Assembly: GCA_023418755.1 (NCBI GenBank)
Contig: JAEZZE010000196.1
Span: 1-14,012, forward strand
DNA from: Bacillota bacterium
GTDB taxonomy: Bacteria > Bacillota > Bacilli > Paenibacillales > Paenibacillaceae
Length of the DNA: 14,012 bases
Direction: 5' to 3'
Below the pieces are notes generated by a model. The model saw nothing but the letters and a program-made list of their open reading frames with translations. It had not been told where the DNA came from and searched no databases. Each line of letters begins with the position of its first letter. Position 1 is the stretch's first letter. Below, piece after piece: positions 7,440 to 12,993 of this stretch. The position numbers and the translations under genes were made by a program.

Positions 7440-9017
7440 TTAATTCGGGGTCAGCACGACGGTGGCGTAAGGAGGCAGCGCAACCGTCCGTCCGTCCGTC
7501 GACGCCGCGTCGTCGGTCGTCAACGCGAGATTCGCGAAAGCCGTTTGCCGCGACTTGCTCTCCGAAAGCGCGACCTTCTGCGGCTGCTCGGACATATTGT
7601 GCATCACCAGCAACTGCTCGTCTCCGCTCGCGCGGACGTACGCTGTGACGTAATCGCTGCCCGCGTCGTAAGAAGCGATCGTGCCTTCTCGCAGCGCGGC
7701 ATGCTGCGCCCGCCAGGAGATCAGCCGCCGATAGTGATTCAGAAGCGAATCCGATGCCGCCTCCTGGGCTTCCACGGACGCTTCTTCGGTCCGGTAGGAC
7801 GAGCTTTGCCACGTCGTCTCCTCCGGCGAGCCGCCTTTCCTTGTCCACGGAAACGGCTCGCGCAGCTTCTCGTCCGGCTTGAGGCCGGCGACGCCCAGCT
7901 CCTCGCCGTAGTAGACGAACGCGTTGCCCGGCATCGTCAGCAGCAGCGAAGCCGCCAGCTTGGCTTGGCCGATATCGCCTCCGACCGCGCTCATGACGCG
8001 GGTCTGGTCGTGATTGGACAAGAACGGCGCGTCGACGAAACGGCCGCCGGACACCTTGGCGAAGTACTCGTGCATGCGGGACAGCGTAAAGCCGATGCCG
8101 GACGACCGCCCCGAAGCCGCGGCGCCGAGCAGCGTGGCCGCGAGATCGAAGTTAAACGCCGAATCGAGCGCGTTGTCCAGATAAGGCGCGACGATCGCCG
8201 CTCCGTCCCACACTTCGCCGACGAGATACGCGTCGGGCTCGACCTCGTTCAGGCCTTGGCGGAACTCCTGCCACCAAATTTTGTTCTTCTGCTGCACGGC
8301 CTGCGAGGAGATCGTCGATTTGAAATCGCCGAATATATGCTTGGCCGCGTCCAGCCGGAAGCCGTCGACGCCTTCCTTGAGCCAGTACTGGCCGATGGCG
8401 ACCATTTCCTTGCGGACTTCGGGGTTGTCGAAGTTCAAGTCCGGCATGCCGCCCCAGAATACGCCGAGGTAGCTGCCGCTCGCTCCTTGGTGCCACGGGT
8501 CCGATCCCGTCGCTCCGTCGGAGGGCGTCGCTTGCTTCTCGTTATCCGCCCACGTATACCAGTCCCTGTACGGGCTGTCCGCGCCTCGGGCCGACTCGGC
8601 GAACCATGGATGCTCGGAGCTCGTATGGTTGACGACAAGGTCCATAATGACGCGAATGCCGCGAAGATGGGCTTCCTCCAGCAGCTTGCGGAAGTCGTCC
8701 ATCGTGCCGTAATCGGGATGAATCCCGTAATAATCGGTCACGTCGTAGCCGTGGTAGCTCGGGGACGGCTGTATCGGCATCAGCCACAGCCCGTCCACCC
8801 CGAGCTCTGCCAAATAATCGAGCTTGCCCGTCAGGCCGTTCAAATCTCCGATGCCGTCCCCGTCCGAGTCGGCGAACGAGCGAACGAACACTTCGTAGAA
8901 AACGCCGGACGGCCCATTCGTCGAAGCGGCGGATTCCCGCGGAGCGGCGTCCGGGCAGCCGGTCAATAGCAGAGCGGCGGCAAGCAGCGCGAGCGAACTC
9001 TTCGCTCCGCGCTTCAT
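7440..9017 (-). CDS. GH13 alpha-amylase-type glycosidase, predicted surface lipoprotein
   Basis: The 525-residue enzyme should cleave alpha-1,4-glucans or maltodextrins outside the membrane. The N-terminus is a lipoprotein signal, MKRGAKSSLALL then LLTGC, with the lipidated cysteine at Cys21. All four GH13 regions are present: DLVVNH (126-131), GFRLDAAKH with nucleophile Asp223, LVGEVWD with acid/base Glu268, and FLSNHD with Asp337. The DSDGDGIGDLNG loop (50-61) resembles a calcium site, and residues from about 440 form the C-terminal beta domain. The open frame continues upstream to 9791, but that stretch lies out of frame over the permease gene. The real start is ATG 9017, which overlaps the permease stop as ATGA and begins a clean signal peptide. 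Exact specificity (amylase, maltogenic or oligo-glucosidase) is unresolved. Confidence 0.93.
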   Translation of the reverse strand: MKRGAKSSLALLAAALLLTGCPDAAPRESAASTNGPSGVFYEVFVRSFADSDGDGIGDLNGLTGKLDYLAELGVDGLWLMPIQPSPSYHGYDVTDYYGIHPDYGTMDDFRKLLEEAHLRGIRVIMDLVVNHTSSEHPWFAESARGADSPYRDWYTWADNEKQATPSDGATGSDPWHQGASGSYLGVFWGGMPDLNFDNPEVRKEMVAIGQYWLKEGVDGFRLDAAKHIFGDFKSTISSQAVQQKNKIWWQEFRQGLNEVEPDAYLVGEVWDGAAIVAPYLDNALDSAFNFDLAATLLGAAASGRSSGIGFTLSRMHEYFAKVSGGRFVDAPFLSNHDQTRVMSAVGGDIGQAKLAASLLLTMPGNAFVYYGEELGVAGLKPDEKLREPFPWTRKGGSPEETTWQSSSYRTEEASVEAQEAASDSLLNHYRRLISWRAQHAALREGTIASYDAGSDYVTAYVRASGDEQLLVMHNMSEQPQKVALSESKSRQTAFANLALTTDDAASTDGRTVALPPYATVVLTPN

Positions 9018-9844
9018 CCTTTGGACGCTCCCGCCGTCAGCCCGTCCACGAGGAAGCGCTGCGTGTACATGAAGAGCAGCGTAATCGGCACCGCGACGAG
9101 CACGCAGCCCGCTGCGAACAGCGTAAACTCGGTGCTGTTGTACGAGTCGATGATGCTCCACAAGCCTACGGCGAGCGTCCAGTTTTCCGGAGTCCGCAAG
9201 ATCGCCCTGGCGAAAATAAAATCGACCCAGGCGCCCGCGAACGTCGTAAGCGAAATATAAGTGATGATCGGACGCGATAACGGCAGGATAATGCGCATGA
9301 AAATCGACATATGGTTTGCCCCGTCGATACGCGCCGCTTCCTCCAGACTTCTCGGAATCGTATCGAAGAAGCCTTTGGCGACGAACATCCCGAGCGCAGC
9401 TCCCGCGGAGTACACGAGAATGAGCGCCCAGATGGAATCGAGCAAGTCGATCGTGTTCAGAATGATGAACACCGCCATAATGCTCAGGAAGCCCGGGAAC
9501 ATGCCGAGAATCAGAATCAGCATCATCATCGCCTTGCGGCCTTTGAACCGGAAACGCGAGATGGCGTACGCCGTCAGCAGCTGAATGAGCGTGCCGAGCA
9601 CCATGCTCGCCGTCGCCACCTTGAGCGTGTTCCAATACCAGTTCGCGTACGGAATCGATCGATCCGCGCGTTCCCTGAACAGGTCTCGGTAATGGTCGAG
9701 CGTCCACGCGGTCGGAAAGAAGTGATCGCTGAACAGCGAATTGCCGACACGGAAGGAGGACAGCACCGTCCACAAGGCCGGATAGATGCAAGCTACGGCG
9801 ATCAGCGCCAGCAGCGCGTAACTGAACAACAGACGCGGTTTCAT
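9014..9844 (-). CDS. Maltodextrin-type ABC transporter permease, MalG/MdxG-like
   Basis: This 276-residue inner-membrane permease would form the translocation pore with the upstream MalF-like subunit. It has about six hydrophobic segments, an N-terminal LLFSYALLALIAVACIYPALWTVLSSFR typical of the MalG group, and the cytoplasmic EAA loop SLEEAARIDGANHMSIFMRIILPLSRP (about 166-192) that contacts the ATPase. The C-terminus TQRFLVDGLTAGASKG is characteristic of MalG-type permeases. The ATG at 9844 has a GAGGAGG site about 10 bases upstream and overlaps the malF-like stop codon as ATGA. Its own stop overlaps the amylase start the same way. Placement beside the binding protein and amylase supports maltodextrin as substrate, but the exact sugar is inferred. 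Confidence 0.92.
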   Translation of the reverse strand: MKPRLLFSYALLALIAVACIYPALWTVLSSFRVGNSLFSDHFFPTAWTLDHYRDLFRERADRSIPYANWYWNTLKVATASMVLGTLIQLLTAYAISRFRFKGRKAMMMLILILGMFPGFLSIMAVFIILNTIDLLDSIWALILVYSAGAALGMFVAKGFFDTIPRSLEEAARIDGANHMSIFMRIILPLSRPIITYISLTTFAGAWVDFIFARAILRTPENWTLAVGLWSIIDSYNSTEFTLFAAGCVLVAVPITLLFMYTQRFLVDGLTAGASKG

Positions 9845-11133
9845 TGGATCATGTCCTCCTCGTTGAACGATCTCGTTCTCCTGAACATGACGATGGCCGC
9901 GGCCGCGATGAACAGGAAGATCAGAATCGACACGGCCGCCGCGATGTTGTACTGGTTGAAATCGAGCGTCAGCTTGTACAGCCAGGTGACGAGCAGATCC
10001 GTTTCCCCTGCGTTGTTATACTTCATCGTGGCCGGATTGCCCCCGGTCAGGAGGAAAATGACGTTGAAATTGTTGATATTGCCGACGAACTGCGTAATGA
10101 GAATCGGTGCCGTGGCGAACAAAACGTAAGGCATCGTAATATTGCGGAATTTCGCCCAGGCGGTCGCTCCGTCCACCTCCGCCGCCTCGTACAGATCCTT
10201 CGGGATCGTCGTCAGGATGCCCATGACGAGAATCATCGACACCGGGATGCCGATCCACATGTTGACGACGATGACGGACACCTTCGCCCAGAACGGATCG
10301 TTCAGCCACGGCAAGCCTTCAAGCCCGAAATAGCGGAAATACTGGTTGATCGGGCCGAATTTCTCGTTCAGCAAGTTTTTCATGATGAGCAGCGACACGA
10401 ATTGCGGGATGGCGTACGGGATAATGAACAGCATTCTCCAGATGCCTTTGAACCGAATACCCTGCTGATTGATCAAAAGCGCGACGAGAATGCCCCCGAA
10501 ATAGCAGGTCACCGTGGCCAGAATCGCCCAGACGACCGTCCAGCTCAGAACGCCGACGAACGTATTGCTCCAGACGTTCATGTTGAACAGCTTGTCGAAG
10601 GTGGCGAAGCCGACCCAGTCGACCAGGTTTTTCGGCGGAATATGATTAGGCGACGCGTAGTTCGTGAACGCGATCAGCGAAGTAAACACGATCGGCATGA
10701 TCGTAAAAAACAGCACGCCAATCATCGGAACCGAGAGAAGCACCCATGGGAAGACGCTGCTGTTCAGCCCGCGGGCCTCGGAGCCGCTTTGCTTTCTTCG
10801 GCCGACGACGACCGCATCGCGAATATTCAATGCATAGAACAGCAGAAAGAGCAGGACGACGAAAATCGCCAATACTCCATAGATCATCATGAAAATGGAA
10901 TGGTCTCCGGGAACGTTTTTGAACACTTTGCCGACTTTGACCAGATGCTGCCCCTGCTCTCCGAGCGTAACGATGCCCTTCAAGTGGGGAGTAAGCTTTG
11001 CGGCGATCGCATAGATGCCGGCCGCGTATACCAGAATGAACGACAGACCTTTGACGTATTGCCGATTGTACAATTGGCCCAATCCCGCGCAAATTACGGA
11101 AAGCCAACCCGCCGTCGCAGCGCGATGCTTCAA
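9841..11133 (-). CDS. Maltodextrin-type ABC transporter permease, MalF/MdxF-like
   Basis: The 430-residue permease is the MalF-type partner. An N-terminal extension (about 1-125) with hydrophobic segments, including LSVICAGLGQLYNRQYVKG, precedes the permease core, as in Gram-positive MdxF proteins. It then has a set of transmembrane helices, the EAA loop LYEAAEVDGATAWAKFRNITMPYV (about 314-337), and NINNFNVIFLLTGGNP (352-367), a strong signature of maltose/maltodextrin permeases. The start is a TTG at 11133, supported by AAGGAGAGG shortly upstream. It lies 80 bases after the binding-protein stop, and a stem-loop sits in that gap. The gene ends in a 4-base overlap with the MalG-like gene. Confidence 0.93.
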   Translation of the reverse strand: MKHRAATAGWLSVICAGLGQLYNRQYVKGLSFILVYAAGIYAIAAKLTPHLKGIVTLGEQGQHLVKVGKVFKNVPGDHSIFMMIYGVLAIFVVLLFLLFYALNIRDAVVVGRRKQSGSEARGLNSSVFPWVLLSVPMIGVLFFTIMPIVFTSLIAFTNYASPNHIPPKNLVDWVGFATFDKLFNMNVWSNTFVGVLSWTVVWAILATVTCYFGGILVALLINQQGIRFKGIWRMLFIIPYAIPQFVSLLIMKNLLNEKFGPINQYFRYFGLEGLPWLNDPFWAKVSVIVVNMWIGIPVSMILVMGILTTIPKDLYEAAEVDGATAWAKFRNITMPYVLFATAPILITQFVGNINNFNVIFLLTGGNPATMKYNNAGETDLLVTWLYKLTLDFNQYNIAAAVSILIFLFIAAAAIVMFRRTRSFNEEDMIQ

Positions 11134-11164
11134 GCTGAGCCCTCTCCTTCCTGTTAAGCCGTCG

Positions 11165-11187
11165 CACCCGCCGCGAGGCGGCGGGTG
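11165..11187 (-). ncRNA. Intercistronic GC-rich stem-loop between binding-protein and permease genes
   Basis: CACCCGCCGC (11165-11174) and GCGGCGGGTG (11178-11187) form a perfect 10-bp stem closed by a 3-base loop. No T tract follows on the minus strand, so it is not a standard terminator. It lies 26 bases after the binding-protein stop and before the MalF-like ribosome site. By analogy with malE-malF in enterobacteria, it may stabilise the 5' transcript or cause partial termination, giving excess binding protein over permease. Confidence 0.7.
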
Positions 11188-11213
11188 GATGGCGCATGGT
11201 TGCGTTGCTTATC

Positions 11214-12539
11214 TTATTGCGAGGACGCGATCGCGTCCTTTACTTTCTTGGCCCAATCGTCCATCGTCGCCTGCGGGTCGGTCTTGTCGTTCCACAGGGA
11301 AGCGAGCGCGGCTTCGTGCGTCGCCCAGAACGCGTTCATCTCGGCGATCTTAGGCATAGGAGTGGAATTGTCGAACTGCTTCAGGAACACGCTCGCGAAC
11401 GGATCTCCGCTCACCTTCTCGCTTGCCGCCACGTTCTTGTTGGACGGCAGGCTGCCGAACAGCTCGAAGTTTTTCGTCTGGAATTCCTCGGAGGATACGA
11501 GCTCCGCGAACAGCTTCGCGGCGATCGGATACTGCGAGTAAGCATTGACCAAGAAGCCTTTGACGCCGGAGAAAGGCATCATCGGATTGCCGTTCGGCAG
11601 CGTCGGATACTCCATGACGCCCAGGTTGGCGATCGACTTCTTGAACTCGCCCGTCTGCCATGGACCGCTGACGTTCATCGCCAGCTTGCCCTCGTTGAAC
11701 AGGCTCGTTTTGATGTCGGCCTTAATATCGGCCGCTTTGATCGGCAGAATCTCGTCCTTCAGGCTGCCGAAAAACCGAGCGGCTTCTACGGAGCCCGCGT
11801 TGTTTAAACCGATATCGGACCCGTCGGTGCCGTCTTTGCCGAATACGTAGCCGCCGTAACCGCCGAAGAAGCCCCAGCTCCAGTATCCGTTGCCGACTTC
11901 CCACATGTAGGCGTATTTCTGCGCTTTCGCGTCGTTGAACTTTTTCGCGAATTCGATCACTCCGTTCCAGTCTTGCGGCGCTTCGCCGTTCGTGTTCGGG
12001 AACAGGTCTTTGTTATAAAACACCGCCGTCGTCTCTACGGACATCGGGTAGCCGTACAGCTGGCCGTCGATCGACCAGGCTTCGACGGATTTATCGGAGT
12101 TGCCCGCTACCGACTCTTCCTCGTGCAGATCGTTCGGAAGCACGACGCCCGCCTGAACGGCCGAGCCGAGACGGTCGTGCACCGCCAGGAATACGTCCGC
12201 GCCTACGCCAGCCGGAGCGTCCGTGATCATTTTCTCGATCGATTTGTCCGGCCCTACGTCCTGGTATTCGATATCGATGCCGTACTTTTCTTTGAACGCT
12301 TTGGCGGCTTCGTCGATCAGGGCTTTCTCGCTCGCGGAGTACCAGACGACCAGCTTCGCTCCTTCTTCCGGAGCGTACTCCTCGTCCGAGCTTTCGCCGG
12401 AAGGAGCGGTCGCGCTTTCCGTAGCCGCGGGCGCATCGGCGCTTGGAGAAGACGACGCGCCGTTCCCGTTGCCGCCTCCGCCGCAAGCGGACAACAACAG
12501 CGCCATCGTCAGCATCATGCTTGCATACACTTTTTTCAT
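11214..12539 (-). CDS. Maltodextrin-type solute-binding lipoprotein, MalE/MdxE-like
   Basis: This 441-residue extracellular binding protein captures the sugar and delivers it to the permeases. The signal peptide ends in the lipobox LLSAC, with Cys19 lipidated. A glycine-, serine- and alanine-rich linker runs to about residue 60, then the mature fold begins at KLVVWYSASEK. The segment GADVFLAVHDRLGSAVQAGVV (113-133) matches the HDR region of maltose-binding proteins, and MEYPTLPNGNPMMPFSGVKGFLVNAYS is typical of the MdxE/GanO group. The ATG at 12539 is preceded by GAGAGGGG with a somewhat long gap. It is the first gene of the operon, with a leader of about 190 bases and its own promoter. The ligand is inferred from the neighbouring amylase. 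Confidence 0.92.
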   Translation of the reverse strand: MKKVYASMMLTMALLLSACGGGGNGNGASSSPSADAPAATESATAPSGESSDEEYAPEEGAKLVVWYSASEKALIDEAAKAFKEKYGIDIEYQDVGPDKSIEKMITDAPAGVGADVFLAVHDRLGSAVQAGVVLPNDLHEEESVAGNSDKSVEAWSIDGQLYGYPMSVETTAVFYNKDLFPNTNGEAPQDWNGVIEFAKKFNDAKAQKYAYMWEVGNGYWSWGFFGGYGGYVFGKDGTDGSDIGLNNAGSVEAARFFGSLKDEILPIKAADIKADIKTSLFNEGKLAMNVSGPWQTGEFKKSIANLGVMEYPTLPNGNPMMPFSGVKGFLVNAYSQYPIAAKLFAELVSSEEFQTKNFELFGSLPSNKNVAASEKVSGDPFASVFLKQFDNSTPMPKIAEMNAFWATHEAALASLWNDKTDPQATMDDWAKKVKDAIASSQ

Positions 12540-12635
12540 TCTTTTCCCGAACCCCTCTCACCGTTTTGATCATCGCGCTTCGCCGTCCGATCTCCCGCTT
12601 CTTTTCGCCCTTTCGCAATCGTTCCGCAAACTGCG

Positions 12636-12645
12636 CAAACGTTTG
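12636..12645. promoter_or_regulatory. Palindromic box CAAACGTTTG, candidate LacI-family operator
   Basis: A perfect 10-base palindrome with central CG, as LacI-family operators have, lies in the leader of the binding-protein gene about 90 bases downstream of the predicted start point. Its extended form CGCAAACGTTTG shares GCAAACGTTT with the box in front of the neighbouring regulator gene. This suggests both are bound by that regulator. Confidence 0.55.
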
Positions 12646-12656
12646 AATCGTCAGGC

Positions 12657-12695
12657 AAAAAAAATACAAACCCCCGGGAATCCTCGTGTGTTTGT
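12657..12695 (-). terminator. Possible leader attenuator hairpin with T8 tract
   Basis: On the minus strand ACAAAC (12690-12695) can pair with GTTTGT (12666-12671) around an 18-base segment containing an inner GG/CC pairing, followed by A and eight T (12657-12664). The location is about 35-70 bases into the predicted leader of the binding-protein gene. The outer stem is only 6 bp and AT-rich, so it is weak. It may be a regulated attenuator or simply a T-run. Confidence 0.35.
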
Positions 12696-12709
12696 CAGCG
12701 TTCGATAGT

Positions 12710-12723
12710 TGAAAGCGCTTTTG
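12710..12723. promoter_or_regulatory. cre-like site for CcpA
   Basis: TGAAAGCGCTTTTG matches the catabolite-responsive element consensus TGWAANCGNTNWCA at all but the last two positions and contains the perfect palindrome AAAGCGCTTT. It lies shortly downstream of the predicted -10 (12736-12741), covering about +6 to +19, a position suited to blocking transcription when glucose is available. Confidence 0.65.
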
Positions 12724-12735
12724 GATCTACTCCCT

Positions 12736-12763
12736 ATCATAATCAAAAACCACTTCGTGTAAA
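12736..12763 (-). promoter_or_regulatory. Predicted sigma-A promoter of the maltodextrin operon
   Basis: On the minus strand TTTACA (12758-12763) and TATGAT (12736-12741) are 16 bases apart. The start would be near 12729, giving a leader of about 190 bases. A cre-like site lies just downstream and a GCAAACG box overlaps the -35. Confidence 0.65.
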
Positions 12764-12774
12764 TCGTTTGCACA
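12758..12774. promoter_or_regulatory. Imperfect GCAAACG box overlapping the operon's -35
   Basis: On the minus strand this reads TGTGCAAACGATTTACA, an imperfect palindrome with the same TGCAAACG half as the box in front of the regulator gene. It covers the predicted -35, where a bound repressor would block RNA polymerase. The second half-site is diverged. Confidence 0.4.
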
Positions 12775-12853
12775 TATTAAAAACTAAATATAATCCATGT
12801 AATTCTTCGTTTTACTCGTTATTTCAGCCCTTTATGAACAATCTTCGAATTGC

Positions 12854-12914
12854 TTATTTGTGCAATTTGTGGCACAATCTTGGCGCCGGAATGCTGAATC
12901 ATTTGCACAAATAA
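12854..12914. repeat. Inverted TTATTTGTGCAAT / ATTTGCACAAATAA repeat with internal TTGTGGCACAA
   Basis: TTATTTGTGCAAT (12854-12866) and ATTTGCACAAATAA (12901-12914) are near-exact inverse copies differing by one base. Between them lies TTGTGGCACAA (12867-12877), itself an inverted repeat around a central G. A further TTTGCACAT occurs at 12767-12775. The cluster sits upstream of the regulator promoter and may bind a second protein. The function is unknown. Confidence 0.5.
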
Positions 12915-12928
12915 ATCGGATTACCCAA

Positions 12929-12956
12929 TGTACACTTCGCTCGGATCGGATACAAT
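12929..12956 (+). promoter_or_regulatory. Predicted promoter of the LacI-family regulator gene
   Basis: TACAAT (12951-12956) is a good -10. TGTACA (12929-12934), 16 bases upstream, is only a fair -35. The start would be near 12963, immediately before the 12965-12978 operator box. Confidence 0.45.
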
Positions 12957-12964
12957 AAAACTAT

Positions 12965-12978
12965 CAAAACGTTTGCAA
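12965..12978. promoter_or_regulatory. GCAAACGTTTTG box, candidate autoregulatory operator
   Basis: The box reads CAAAACGTTTGCAA, with the exact palindrome AAACGTTT at 12967-12974. It shares GCAAACGTTT with the box at 12636-12645. It lies at about +3 to +16 of the predicted regulator transcript and just upstream of the ribosome site AAAGGAAGG, so the regulator probably represses its own gene. Confidence 0.55.
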
Positions 12979-12993
12979 AGGAAGGCCATAGAC

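Larger units (their letters stand above)
12540..12993. promoter_or_regulatory. Divergent control region between sugar operon and regulator gene
   Basis: This 454-base gap is clearly more AT-rich than its flanks in the 12720-12960 part. It holds a minus-strand promoter, a plus-strand promoter, a cre-like palindrome, three GCAAACG-type boxes, a leader hairpin with T8 and a cluster of TTTGTGCAA-type repeats, each listed separately. I see no protein-coding gene in it. Confidence 0.8.

Noticed and set aside
9018..9791. Upstream in-frame extension of the amylase frame, suggesting a 783-residue fusion protein
   Set aside because: The extension lies out of frame over the MalG-like permease, has low-complexity composition and no known domain, and the lipoprotein signal begins at ATG 9017.
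9844..11157. Long plus-strand open frame of 437 codons opposite the MalF-like gene
   Set aside because: It is arginine-, aspartate- and histidine-rich with no domain or ribosome site, typical of antisense frames in GC-rich coding DNA. The minus-strand gene is clear.
12091..12669. Minus-strand frame beginning in the leader and running into the binding-protein gene, a possible leader peptide
   Set aside because: It is read in another frame through the binding-protein gene, is arginine-rich and has no stop near a regulatory hairpin as a leader peptide would.
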